Part shown: positions 53,401-64,000 of the stretch, in pieces
How positions within the stretch are numbered: position 1 is the stretch's first letter
Layout: every line of letters begins with the position of its first letter
Assembly (NCBI RefSeq): GCF_020085105.1
Contig: NC_058064.1
Span: 11,314,501 to 11,378,500 of the forward strand
Length of the DNA: 64,000 nucleotides
From: Siniperca chuatsi
Lineage: Eukaryota; Chordata; Actinopteri; Centrarchiformes; Sinipercidae
Direction of reading: 5' to 3'
Notes under the pieces: generated by a model
Databases searched by the model: none
Seen by the model: the letters and a program-made list of their open reading frames with translations, nothing else
Told to the model about the DNA's origin: nothing
Made by a program: the position numbers and the translations under genes

Positions 53401-54315
53401 GATAATCAGATGGCTTGCCAAACTGTGAACCTGACCGCCTGCGACAGTTTCTACTCCAGGGACACAAGACAGGTAGAGAAAACCAACACCGGTTACAGAA
53501 TAGAATACAACAGATGAGATATGAATGTATATTCAGAAAGAGTAGAGAAGAGTACAGAGTAATTTCACTGCTTCCAGCCTCTGAAATGCCTAACATGTGT
53601 TGGTTTGGCTTATATGAGTCTAAAATGGATTTTGTTGTGTGGTTGCACAAAACAAGCAATTTAAATGTGTCACATTTGGCATTTTCACTATTTCCTAACA
53701 TTTTACAGATGAAACGAATAATCGAAAAAAAAAAATCGGCCGACAGATTAATCGGTAATGCAGGCCCCCCCCCAGGAAATATTTTAGCCGAGGTGGTAAG
53801 GCACCCGGATCCTGACACAGGTCTGCGGGAAGATAAGCGATCTGATAAAAGACATCTTCCAGCGATGCAATGTTTTCCACTGTTTATAAAACAGCCACCT
53901 CAGATGATTACATAGAAAAAACCCAGGAAATGTTTATAGCTTTGGTCTTATTTCCCGGTCAATTTAATTAGTACATGACAAGGCTAACGTTACAGTCGTG
54001 AAGAACACTATAGCAAAATCGTACACAGTTAACGTTAGTGTGTGCTTTCTCTCCATAAAAGCACCTATGCAGCCGTGTAAACCAGTTTAAAGGCAGTTAA
54101 TCTTGCAGCTAGCCTCCATTTAGATGCAGCTACGGTGTTTTTAGACAGTCTTCACACAACCTGTATCCTCCTCCACATTTCTGGTGCTAGCTCATGTCAT
54201 GCTACATAGTTAGCTAAGCTACCACCGGCAGGCACAAAGAGCCCACACAGCTGACCCTAATACTGAAATCCTGATCACTGCTGTCTAAACATACCGTGCA
54301 ACCGCTCAGTCTTAC

Positions 54316-54500
54316 CTCCTTGACAGCGACGGCTGCTCCGAGTCCCCACGCAGAGCCAAACTGTGCTTTCTAAGCGTGATTTATGCAGCACTGAGCTAGC
54401 CAGACTTGTCCAGTTTGTAGAAGAGATGCTGAGCGTCTGCTCACCGATGTCTGAAGCAGTAGCTTTCCCTTTTCTGTCTCTCACTGTAAAAATACAACTT
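54316..54500 (-). other. phtf2: Probable non-coding first exon of phtf2
   Basis: On the - strand, GTCGCTGTCAAGGAG| is followed by GTAAGACTG, a strong donor site, within CpG-richer DNA facing tmem60. No in-frame coding start is evident. The donor, and the human head-to-head arrangement of PHTF2 and TMEM60, support it; the 5' end is only approximate. Confidence 0.55.
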
Positions 54501-55010
54501 CAGCCCCTGCCCGTAAACCACCGTATACATGCGCCATTGCATTTTATGCCAAAAAAACGTCGCCGATGGTTAGTAAAGAGAAAATTAGAGGAGAGCGGGC
54601 TAACATATCACTCATATGGACAAATTAACCGAAAAGCAAAATAATTAAGACAGAACAATGTCGCCGTTTTATGTAGTGGCAAGGTAACTCGCATATAAAC
54701 GCAACCACCGGGAGAAATAGAAAGAGTTTTACTTACCTCTAGTGGACGTTAAAACTCACTACAGGAAAAAACCTACAACGAGTTTGCGCTTTTGGAAGAA
54801 CTTTACGGTTAGAACCCAGAATGATGGACGTTAAACAAACGTGACGTAGAAAAGCCAGGACCAATTGGCTTCCAGTACGGGCGGGACGAACACAGATAAC
54901 GGACCTAAAATCCCTACGTCTGTTGTAGTTGACGGACACGTCTGTTGATAATTATGTGAATTATTATAAGAAACGTTATGGGTTTTGGTGTGTGCCATAC
55001 GGAGAGACGA
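54500..55010. promoter_or_regulatory. Divergent promoter region of phtf2 (-) and tmem60 (+)
   Basis: About 500 bp between the putative first exons, with more CpG than the surroundings. It has a CCAAT-type box (ACCAATTGGC, near 54860), a CRE-like TGACGTAG (near 54842) and CATGCGCCATTGC (near 54529), which is NRF1-like. No convincing TATA box is placed as expected. Elements are assigned by eye. Confidence 0.5.
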
Positions 55011-55416
55011 ACATGCTCGCCACATCTAGAAATACACTGAAGTAAGTCAGACTTCGTCTTAAATAAAACACCAACCGGTTAGCTAAATGCTATTGGGCTG
55101 TGAAAAGCTAGCTGTCACTGTAACATGAGCTAACTAACATGAATGAAAAAAATACATTTAAAATAGATTCCAGCTAGTGTTAGTGACATGTTGTTTGACG
55201 TGGTTAACAATACCACGTTTTAAATAGCTATTAGCAGCTACTCCAACGTTGCTGTCTATTCTTACATGTCGGATTTCTTGCTAAAATACTCCATAGACTA
55301 AACATTCATCATAATTGTGAGTGTCTGATTGTTTCTAACCTTTTCTCTCTGTGTCCCATGGATGTATGGCCTGTCCAGCGTCTGTTTCCTCTTCTGATCT
55401 GTCTCCAGTCAGTGAG

Positions 55417-56183
55417 ATGTCTCTGGCTCAGAGGGTTTTGTTGACCTGGGTCTTCACCCTGGTCTTCCTCATCATGCTAGTGCTCAAACTGGACGGGAAG
55501 GTAAAGGTTTTTTTTCTCTTGTTACTTGTCAGTCTCTTTTTGTAAGTCTCCCCTTTCTCTCAGCTCCTGTATATTGAGAATCTCATCAATTACACTGTCA
55601 GTCAAAAGTATTTGTTCACCCTGTATTTGAGTAGTTTTTACATAACTCAATCAAAATTGCCTAATTGTGAATTTACTTTAAATCCTTTGTGTTTACTTGC
55701 TGTATTTTATTTGTATGTGATCAATCCCATTTTACTCTCAGGATTCATAAAGTTCATCATTATTTTCTCACCCAAGCTAGGAATTGGTCCATAACACTGA
55801 TAGAAATAACTGACAAAAGCCTTGAATATGTAACTGACAAAATCCCCTCCCTTTCCTCCCTCCAGGTGCAGTGGAACTGGTTCCTCATCTTCCTCCCGGT
55901 CTGGGTCTTTGATGGCATCCTCATCCTCATGCTTGCCATCAAGATGGCAGGCCGTTGCAAGCCTGGGTATGACCCACGCAACGGCTCCCCAGACCTGCGT
56001 CTGCGTGCCTGGTACCTGACGGCCATGCTGCTCAAGCTTGGCTTCTGCCTGACGCTGTGCGCCAAGCTGGAGAAGCTGGTGGACGTAAAGCTGACGTTTG
56101 TGTGCATACCACTGTGGACCATGTTACTGGGGGCGCTGGTGGAGCTGGGGATGAATATCTTCCCTGAAAGGAGAGAGGCCTAA
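55417..56183 (+). CDS. tmem60: Transmembrane protein 60 (complete, 2 coding exons)
   Basis: Small four-helix membrane protein of unknown molecular function. Coding exons 55417-55500 and 55866-56183 join as LDGK|VQWNWFLIF with GT-AG borders and give 133 aa, the same length as human TMEM60. It starts MSLAQRVLLTWVFTLVFLIM (helix 1), then WNWFLIFLPVWVFDGILILM (helix 2), the conserved loop KMAGRCKPGYDPRNGS, WYLTAMLLKLGFCLTLCAKL (helix 3) and VCIPLWTMLLGALVELGMNI (helix 4), ending FPERREA. The ATG at 55417 is chosen by homology. A 5' UTR exon probably ends at 55041 (CTGAA|GTAAGT), with the acceptor at 55378 or 55408. It is head-to-head with phtf2, as in human. Confidence 0.96.
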
Positions 56184-57550
56184 GAGGGATTAAACGGCTG
56201 GTTCAAACCTCAACATGAATCATTGCACCAACAAAAAAATCGAACAGTTGTTGAGAATAGATTTGTGCTTGTATGACCGTGACTTTGTGAAATTGGAGCT
56301 TTTGTTTTGGCCTGATTATGTTTCCAGAGAGTTCTGAGGCTCAAGAAGGAATCAAATAATCATCTCAGACATTGGTATTCATCTAAAGAATAAGAGACTT
56401 AGTGTAAAAATAAAAATCATAGTGTGTTCAGACCTCAGTGGAGCATGCTGTAAGGGCTTCAACAGGGCAGGGACTCTGCTGTCCGTGCAACGGAAGAGCT
56501 GCTATTGAATCTGTCCAAATCCATTCATTTAAAATTTTCAAAATTAGCTGAAAAAATGGCTCTATTTTCTTTGCAAAAAAAAAACAAATGCCATAAGGGG
56601 ATCAACTGTATATGTATAAGACTACTGTGAAGCCTTCACTGGAAGAAACATGAACGTCATTTAATGTTTCCTTTTTTTTTGAACTCAAGATGTTCAGTAT
56701 TGTTTTCTAGTATTAATTTCACTGTACATAAGCTAGCACAGCTGCTCTTGTAAAGAACGCCACACAGGGAGGAAGTGAATGGTACTTGGTGACTCCACTT
56801 CTGCATAACATTACCTATCACTCTTGGTACCGAATCAGTAAATGTTGTTACATATGCTTTAGATATTGTGTGGCTGTATTTACGCTCAAACACTTTTGTC
56901 TTTTCATTCCTGAGTTGTGGAGAGTAGCTGGCCAAATATTATTTCACAAGTTATAAATTAACTTTAGAGGTGTTCATGACAACAGCTCAGTTTGGCTGCA
57001 AGAACATGAGGAGACGATAACTTTTATTTAAGAAATTGTTCAGGACATAAAAGCATCTTGGGGCCAAGTTGTGATATTCTTTTTCCCACAGGCTACCCCC
57101 TCTGCTCTGTACAAGCTCTCTTTTGTACCATATAAATCATCATGTGCCCCATGAAAATCAGTAAGCTGTTATTCCGTACAAGGTCGCTAGGAAAAAAAAC
57201 CTTGACATGTATCTTACTTGGTGACCAAAGTGATTAACATTCAGATAAATATGAAAAATCTATATCAAGTTTAACTATTATGTTGTAAACGTGTCGAACT
57301 GCCACACAGAGCTCATCAGACTACCAGTAGTTTCTAGTGTTGTTGTGTCAAATTGATCATTGTTTCATATTCCAACTTTATGGTACAGCTGACACTGACA
57401 TTTGTTTTGTGCCATTTGATTGTTTATTAATATTTCAAATACATTCTTTGCATTATTTTGCACTATGTTGAAATGAAAAGGAAGGTGCTTTGAGATCGAA
57501 CGTGTTGTAATGCATGTCGTGTAAAAAATAAATGGTTTCTGTACGTTAAA
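56184..57550 (+). other. tmem60: tmem60 3' UTR
   Basis: About 1.35 kb without coding features, ending after AATAAA at 57527-57532; TTCTGTACG and T/G-rich sequence follow. Longer than the coding region itself. Confidence 0.7.
57527..57532 (+). terminator. tmem60: Polyadenylation signal of tmem60
   Basis: AATAAA in GTAAAAAATAAATGG, followed by T- and G-rich sequence. Confidence 0.65.
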
Positions 57551-58239
57551 CTGTGGGTCTTAATTAGTCATAATGATACTAAAATAGTATTTCTGGTAGT
57601 AGTGATAATGATACAAATTCACATTCAAGTGTTGCCACACTCATATTAGTTGCAGACTTTTTTTTGGGGGGGGGGTGTCCTGCTGGGACGTGACCTGAAA
57701 TGAACTGTGAAGCAACCACAGAGTCAACAGCAGTGTGTGTGTGTGTGGTGTCTGGGACACTGAAGTCTTTGTTGTTTCTGTCTACGTTAGTCTTAAAATA
57801 TTGTAGTACTTTTACGACTTTAAGGAATTTGTTGTATGTTCAGATATTTAACTGTATTAGATCAATGTTTCCAGTTTGCAATCTTTGTGTTCACAGAGCT
57901 CCAGTTGTCCTCACACTGTCATCAACAGCAGCAGGAAAAAAGCCACTAGAACTGGAAGTATGGATAGAAACGATTTACGGTACTGGACACACTTCCAGAA
58001 GGCTTCAAGAGCATGTAGCCTAAAGCCAGTTTCCAAAGTGGAAACAGCTTGAGTCTGACGCCACACCTTTAATAACACTGGCCATCATCAGAGAGACGGA
58101 GGTGAGTATACTGAATGTGCAGTGATTGAAACAGGGTGGGTGCAAGAGCAGAATTGGAACTTGGTTGTGCTGCAGGAAAAGTATAAAGAGAAGAAGAAAA
58201 GCAAGTTTGTGTTTAAAAAAGGCACTGAAGCATAACTGT

Positions 58240-58880
58240 GCTGGTGAAGGTAACTATGTACATTTATTAAAGTACAATCTTAAGGTATTTGTACTTTACT
58301 TGAGTATTTGAGTAATTGTACACTTTTCTCCACTACATTTATTTGACAGCTATAGTTACTAGTAACTTTGCAAACAAAGATTTTACATTAAAAAACATTA
58401 TAAACCGATAAAACACAATGCATTGCTAAAGATTAAGCCAGTGGTTCCTAACCTTTTTAGCTTGTGACACCTTATAAAAAAGCTGAATCTAGTTGGGGCC
58501 CCCTTGTCCTGTTTCAGATGTCTAGGAGTTTTTCTTTCCTCTCCCATTAATCATGTCATGACCCCTTAAATTTATCTCGTGACCCTGTGGAGGGGGCCCA
58601 ACCCCCATGTTGGGAACCACTGGGCTAAACTACCTAACTGTATATAAAGTAGTAAAACTAGTTCCAAACTAGTAAAATGCTACTTACAATAAGCAGTGAT
58701 GCATTAACAACCTAATGTAATATAACACCAGTCATTACTTTTGATACTTTAAGTACATTTTGCTGATAATACTTCTGTAATATTTGAGGAGGAGTTTTAC
58801 CTTTAATGGTCGAATTTTTACATTATAGTATTGGTACTTTTACTAAGTGAATGATCTGAATACTTCTTCCACCACTGATA
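58240..58880. mobile_element. AGTGGTGG-family MITE split by another MITE
   Basis: Left part TTGTACTTTACTTGAGTATT with TCTCCACTACATTTATTTG, and right part ATACTTCTTCCACCACTGAT, form one element of the family at 6410. The centre is interrupted by the element at 58440-58626. Confidence 0.65.
58440..58626. mobile_element. MITE with CAGTGGTTCC termini
   Basis: Left end CAGTGGTTCCTAACC and right end TTGGGAACCACTG are inverted; the interior has AGTTGGGGCCCCC and GTGGAGGGGGCCC. About 187 bp. Possible diverged 8-base target duplication (GATTAAGC and GGCTAAAC). Confidence 0.75.
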
Positions 58881-61569
58881 ATATGACAAGGAACAGTCTG
58901 CCCAGTGTTTTGTAGGCAGGAAAAGTAGTAAAGCCCACATTCATTTCACAACTTAACTGATGATGAGTGCTGCTTCTAGATAATCTGTACCATGGTACTT
59001 GACCTCCAGGAGTGAGCAGTGTATGCTCAAAGACTGTACAGTCTGTGTGAATGCCACATTCACGCGGTTCAATGAGGTTTTTCCGAGTATTCCCTCCAAA
59101 ACTCTTTGTCTCTGCTCCAACATCCTGCCTAGCTCCCACTCCCACACTGTAAAGGTCAGCTGAGCTCCTCTGGCATTCCTGCTGTGTGCGAGAGTGCATG
59201 AAAGGATGGAAAGAGAGGAAAAGGCTGTTTGAGTTGTATTTGACTTGACACACACCAGCCCTGAATTATGGGGCTACTGCACTATTGAGTGTACGAGTTG
59301 TCTGCTCAGATCTCGCCTGGTAAAACTGCTGAGCTCATTGCTGCAGACTGCAGTGAGTGGGTGGCTTATATATCAGCAATACAGAGAGAGAAAACAAAGG
59401 CAGGTATACATTAGACAAAGGTACCATTTCTTAGAATTAGATATAACTGGAGGCCTTTAAAATGTCAGACAGGTGCCTCTGGTCTTTAACCAACCACACT
59501 TATGTGTTCTGAGGTCATGTTTGCTTGCTAGCAGTCTTCTTCTTCACTTCATTTGTTGGCACATTATTGCCACCAACTGTTCATCAGCAGAATAGCGTGA
59601 GACCGATGGCAAACAAAAACAAAAAAACAAAAACAAACACTCTTAAAAACATTGCTCCATAGCGCTACTAGTGGTCAAAAACTTCACAGAGTATCTTTAA
59701 ACCTCCGACATTTCCTTTTCTCCCCCATTTTGGCAGCTGACTCTATTTCCCACACGCATGAGATGTTTGATGTTTGAAACTCCAGATTTGGAGAATACAT
59801 ATGAACAATTTTCTTAATTCTTCAAAGCACACCTTTTTAGGTATGTTTTTAACCACCAGACCAGAAAACATCAACTCTTACCCCAACATTTTCCATACAT
59901 TGAACCTTTTATTAGCTAGGCTCATATTTAAAGTAGAAACCACACTACAAGTTTTTTCCTCTTTACAAAACTTCTTATGTACACTACAGTGCTGACTGTT
60001 AAAAATCACAGAAACAAAATAGAAAAAAAACAAACAAACCAAAACCTTGAGATAAATAAACTCCGTGAAAACAGCGCAAGCCCCTGAAGACTTGTTTTGT
60101 TTTCAACCATAATTTTGTCACATTTGTACAAAAAATATATAAGTTCCTGTCAGGGTTTTTTGTAACATCTGAAACCCTAAAGCATAAAAAGAGCTGCTTG
60201 CAACTGGCATCAAGTGCTTCATTATCACCTCGCTCTCCCCAAAGCCACAAATTGAAGAGTTCTGTCTCGGAAATGAAGTCCCGAAGAGAGCTGAAGGTTT
60301 ATGTTTAATATTCCAAGATTTTCTGGGCTGGCGGTGAGACTAATCATGAAAAGCACAACCCTGCTGTTAGGACATCGCCCCAGAGAGCCACAAAGTTTGA
60401 CTCATCCCAACTTACGCCACAGATATTTGGAGAGTTTTCAGCGGCTTTAGAGACCAATTTAAGGCTTTGCTCTCATTTTCCTATGAAAACTTAAAACTAG
60501 GACTCCTAAAAACTCCCATGAAAAGACAGAACTGCTTCTCTATGTGGCTCTGGACCATTTAGTAGTTCACAGTTAAGGGCAGGCACTGGGGAAACGTTGT
60601 GGGCTACATTAGCAAGTGAGCTGTAATATTGATAGCAAAATCAAGACATCAATGACAAAAATAAATCAAGTTTTTCTCAACATCAAAGTTCCACAACTGT
60701 GGGAGGTGCACAGAGACAGAAGAGATTGACTCTAAAATCAGATATTCTCCATTTGGAGAAACATGTACTCTTCATAGTTGTCGCTCAAACAGAAAATCAA
60801 TAATTTACTGTACTTTTAAAACACAAAAGGTCACTCCAGTCCCTGGTCGATAAATAAAACATTTTAATAGAAAGGATGCTCCACACTGTAGAGAAACTGG
60901 ACTTCAGGTAAATAGACAAATAGTGTGTTGGGAATCAAAGTGTCTTGGAGCACATGTCAATAAAGAAAAAGAAAATTGTGCCATGTAAGTGCTGAGGCCT
61001 GAATGATTAACTTAATCAGTTTTAATTAGTCTTGGAAGACCTGAAATTGCCCTGTTGATAATCTGACATAATCTGGTAGTCATGACCCAAAGTATCTCCA
61101 ATAATATCAACTGTACTTAAACAGCGGTTGATATATCCATGTTACAAAGTGCTGTAATGAGTCACATTTGGGAAGTCTTGACCTACTGCACCTGTATGAT
61201 ATTGCTCTGCTTATTCTGTTATTCATATCCAGGTGCTGTGAGATCTAAAGTTAACTCATGGCGAGCTCTTAATGTAGCTGCATATGTATTAATATATAAT
61301 GCTGCAGATTTAACCACATTTCAATGACCCTGAACAGTTACCTAAAAGTCTAAAAGGTTACTAAGATTTAGGATTCTTAGGAGACCAATATATTTGTGGA
61401 TGTGTTCTGAATGTTTTTTTTCCTGAGACTATGACGGGCCGTCTGCGTAGCAGCCTTGGCTGGGTCGAACTCTTCTTTGGCTGACCAGCAAGTGCTCGGT
61501 TTTCAAAACTAGGAGACCCTGGTACACATCCAACAGACACTGAAAAATACAGCAAAATTACGCTAAGAG

Positions 61570-61735
61570 CTGGTTTCAGTCGTAGTCATCTGGACACTGT
61601 TTTCAGAATCAAGACGTTTCGGCTCCCATCCGGAAGTCATTCTTAATTGAAGTCATTCTCAATTGAATGACTGAAACCTTTTCTACGATAGAACACTCCT
61701 GGACGAATGAGGGACTACACCGTCTACGCTAAGAG
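61570..61735. repeat. Dispersed repeat fragment with a short direct duplication
   Basis: GAAGTCATTCTTAATTGAAG is followed at once by TCATTCTCAATTGAATG, next to AAGACGTTTCGGCTCCCATC. The AAACGT-type motif recalls ends of some vertebrate retroelements, but the family is not identified. Confidence 0.35.
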
Positions 61736-61786
61736 CTCTGCCACTGGTGTTGAGGGCTACAGGTACAAGATAATAATTGTAATACT

Positions 61787-62129
61787 TTAAAGGAATAGTT
61801 TGTCATTTTAGGAAAAAAGCTTATTCGCTTCTTACATTGTTATCACTCTGACGTCTGTACAGTAAATATAAAGCTACCTACCAGCAGCAGCTGGTTAGCT
61901 TAGCACAAAGACTGGAAACAAGGGGAAACAGCTACCCTGGCTCTGTCCCAGGAACAGAAACTTCTTGAGTTACCTGGCTGCTCACAGAGATGACAAGACT
62001 TCAGTATTTCCAGTCTTTACTCTATGCTAAGCTAGCCGGCTGCTGGCTCCGGCTTTATATTTACCGCACACAATTGAGAATGGTATTAATCTTCTCATCA
62101 GCTCCCAAAATGTCAAACTATTCCTTTAA
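61787..62129. mobile_element. MITE with about 22-bp terminal inverted repeats
   Basis: Left end TTAAAGGAATAGTTTGTCAT and right end ATGTCAAACTATTCCTTTAA are inverted copies, with TTTAAA at both borders. The interior has AGCTGGTTAGCTTAGCAC and its inverted relatives (ATGCTAAGCTAGCCGGC), a common fish MITE pattern. Confidence 0.85.
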
Positions 62130-63212
62130 ACTATTCAACTTTATGGTGTGATTCAATGCAGTGCTACTGTAAACTGTGGCTTACTATACTGATTTATAAT
62201 TGACATGGGGGGTTCCTTTTGTTTAGCAGCACTAAAGACTGCACTAATAATCTTCTTGGACAATAAAACACTGGAAGTGATTAGAAAAATCCTGTTAATT
62301 ACATTCAAGCACTCCTCATGACTGCTGGCTCCTCAGTGAACATGATTCAATAGGACATTACTGGCTTTTTATCAATAGCTTTGAAATCAGAATAAAAATA
62401 CTGATACTTGCTGTCACCATATCAATAATGGGGAGATGCATTTATACTTATTCAATAGATTATTGCAGAGCATTATTGCTCAAAATACAATATAAGGGAA
62501 AAGTACTGCAATATACTGTATTGATTAAGATGTATCGATATAATATAGTAGAGGAAATGTAGCAATAGTACGTCAACACAATAGTGTATTGTATAATATC
62601 AGGATTTGACCCATCATTATTCAAGAAACAGTCTTGGGCACGAAGAATACACTAGAAAAAAAGCCACAAAAATGGAAGCATTAGCTGCAAGTTTCACAAA
62701 AAGGTCATCATCATGACCTTTTTCATATAAATATCTGACACAAAGTCTGCAGAAACCTTTTTTTCCTTCCTACCTCTGATGGCTCACAGATATTCTGATA
62801 TTTGAGGGTTATGCTCACTTCAAAAAAACAGAACCAGACAGCAGTTTTCTCAGACTAGGGAGCTCATTCGAACTTTAAGCCTGAATAATATCTTCTTTAA
62901 AGTCAAAATTGGAAAAAACAAAACAAAAAACTACCAATAAATGCAATCAATTCTCAATATTTTTTAACCCAAGCACAACCAAAGCATCAGTACAATCTAA
63001 ACCAGTCCTGTCAAGAGGTTTGGGGTAAATAAAGTCCAACTCTGCTTTATAAACTACGATACTGTGTTCAAACCGATACACTCCACTGTCGTCCTCATTA
63101 TTTCCTTTTTACATAATTTTACAACAACACAACCAAAATAAAACCTTGTACATATATATTTAAAAACATCATTATGTACAAAAACTACTATAAAATCTGT
63201 TTCTGCTCCTCT

Positions 63213-64000
63213 TCATGCTTTAGGGGAAGGTTGAGGGGGAGGAGGAGGTGGATGAGAAGGAGGAGGGGGAGGCGGCGAGGAGGAAGGAGGAGGAGGGGGG
63301 TGAGGGAAAGGCTGAGGGAGCTGAACCTGCGCTGGTGCTGAGGTTTGGTACTGCGGTGGTAGCGGGTAAGAGCTGGGCGGTTGAGGGAGGAAAGACTGAG
63401 GGGGGAGAAAGTGGTGAGACGGGAAGTGGGGATGCTGAGGGGGGAAGAAGGTTTTAGCGTGCGGGGCGAACTGGTGGTGATGAGAAAGGTGAGGGGGCAG
63501 AGACTGGGGGCTGGTGAGGGGGGTGTTTGGTTGAGACGGGCAGGCGATTAGGGGAGGCTGGTAGTACGGCTGAGACTGTGTGGTGATGTTTGGTTGGTGT
63601 GGGGGATGCAGGTGAAGCTGGCTTATGTGAACTGAATGGGGTGGTGCTTTCTGACTGAGGAAAGAGGGATTGGATAGTGGATTTGGGGGGAGGATTGGAG
63701 GTCTGTGAGGAAGATGGGAGTGTGGCAGGAGAGAGGGGAAAGAGGGGGGAAGCATGTGAGGGAGGTGAGGAGGTGGGAGGTGCTGGGATGTGTATTGCTG
63801 CATGTAAATTCCTTGTCTCCCGCTGTCCTGTGGCGGATGTAGCTGTGGATCCACAGACGTCCTGGAGTCCGCACTGCGAGTCCATTTCTCTTGGAGTGTT
63901 TGTGTCCGCGAGTCTGTTGGCGTTCGAGCTACTGTGTGTGTCCGTATGTCTGTGTGTGTTTGTACATCCACAGCAGGTGACCCGTGTAACGCCCGCACCT
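63213..64000 (-). CDS. rsbn1l: Probable RSBN1-like protein, Pro/His-rich C-terminal exon (5' part outside window)
   Basis: An open frame runs without stop from the window edge to TGA at 63215-63213 and encodes a C-terminal end of about 260 residues. Near the edge is VDVQTHTDIRTHT, then RQGIYMQQYTSQHLPPPHLP, long stretches rich in Pro, His, Ser and Gln, and finally poly-Pro blocks before QPSPKA. No folded domain is visible. The gene is - strand and convergent with tmem60, which is the position and orientation of RSBN1L next to TMEM60 in human; that is the main basis for the name. RSBN1-family proteins are nuclear, and RSBN1/DPY-21 relatives are reported as H4K20 demethylases. Another Pro-rich protein is possible. 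The exon's 5' limit is not seen. Confidence 0.6.
   Translation of the reverse strand, partial: VRALHGSPAVDVQTHTDIRTHTVARTPTDSRTQTLQEKWTRSADSRTSVDPQLHPPQDSGRQGIYMQQYTSQHLPPPHLPHMLPPSFPSLLPHSHLPHRPPILPPNPLSNPSFLSQKAPPHSVHISQLHLHPPHQPNITTQSQPYYQPPLIACPSQPNTPLTSPQSLPPHLSHHHQFAPHAKTFFPPQHPHFPSHHFLPPQSFLPQPPSSYPLPPQYQTSAPAQVQLPQPFPHPPPPPSSSPPPPPPSHPPPPPPQPSPKA

Larger units (their letters stand above)
57551..59900. other. Intergenic region between tmem60 and the next gene
   Basis: Convergent gap of about 2.3 kb. A GT microsatellite and a G-run lie at 57665-57750, a nested pair of MITEs at 58240-58880, and a fragment with TAGCGCTACTAGTGG at about 59660, also seen in other fish repeats. No coding sequence is recognised. 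Confidence 0.55.
59901..63212 (-). other. Probable 3' UTR of the gene at 63213 (extent uncertain)
   Basis: Downstream of the stop codon on the - strand. Candidate signals on the - strand are AATAAA (TTTATT on + at about 59906) and weaker ATTAAA sites near 60304 and 60862. It contains a MITE (61787-62129) and a repeat fragment (61570-61735). No other coding sequence is seen. Confidence 0.4.

Noticed and set aside
53312..53915. Overlapping 166-168 codon frames on both strands
   Set aside because: No similarity recognised and no splice signals that fit; part of the DNA (53705-53760, GATTAATCGG) looks like a MITE fragment beside a C-run.
63248..63457. + strand open frame rich in Glu/Gly/Arg
   Set aside because: Antisense of the Pro-rich C-terminal exon on the - strand.

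Overview
The window is vertebrate nuclear DNA, almost certainly from a teleost fish. Genes are split by GT-AG introns, CA/GT microsatellites are very abundant, and the interspersed repeats are typical of fish: a degenerate Tc1-like transposon, hAT-type MITEs beginning AGGGCTGCAAC, 'AGTGGTGG' MITEs and a tRNA-derived SINE. The species cannot be named from the sequence. There are no bacterial genes, no CRISPR array and no rRNA genes.

Layout. (1) 1-4.7 kb, + strand: the last five coding exons and 3' UTR of adiponectin receptor 2 (adipor2); the gene starts before the window. (2) 4.7-8.3 kb: the gap between two convergent genes, holding MITE fragments, a CTCF-like motif and an inverted copy of the end of the phtf2 3' UTR. 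(3) 8.3-54.5 kb, - strand: phtf2, a multi-pass membrane protein. I placed 19 coding exons (38681 down to 10760) whose splice phases all agree and whose lengths total 2,295 bp (764 codons plus stop), plus a probable non-coding first exon near 54.3 kb. Its two 5' introns (about 15.6 and 12.3 kb) hold most of the repeats. (4) 54.3-55.05 kb: a compact divergent promoter shared by phtf2 and tmem60. (5) 55.4-57.5 kb, + strand: tmem60, complete at 133 aa. (6) 57.5-63.2 kb: repeats and the probable 3' UTR of the next gene. (7) 63.2-64 kb, - strand: the proline/histidine-rich C-terminal end of a gene that is probably rsbn1l, called mainly from position, because human RSBN1L, TMEM60 and PHTF2 lie in this order and these relative orientations.

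The genes do not form a functional pathway. adipor2 is a seven-helix ceramidase-like hormone receptor, phtf2 a membrane protein of unsettled function, tmem60 a small four-helix membrane protein, and rsbn1l a nuclear protein. tmem60 and phtf2 are linked by their shared promoter, an old vertebrate arrangement. The adipor2/phtf2 neighbourhood differs from human, where the two genes are on different chromosomes.

I see no new multi-gene system. The observations most worth checking are: an ATG-TAA start-stop pair directly before the phtf2 start codon; the nearly identical inverted copy of the phtf2 3' UTR end; an eight-unit array of 22-bp palindromes in phtf2 intron 2; a retroposon with a 13-bp target duplication nested inside a terminal-inverted-repeat element; and CA-repeat-derived His-Thr runs inside two coding exons.
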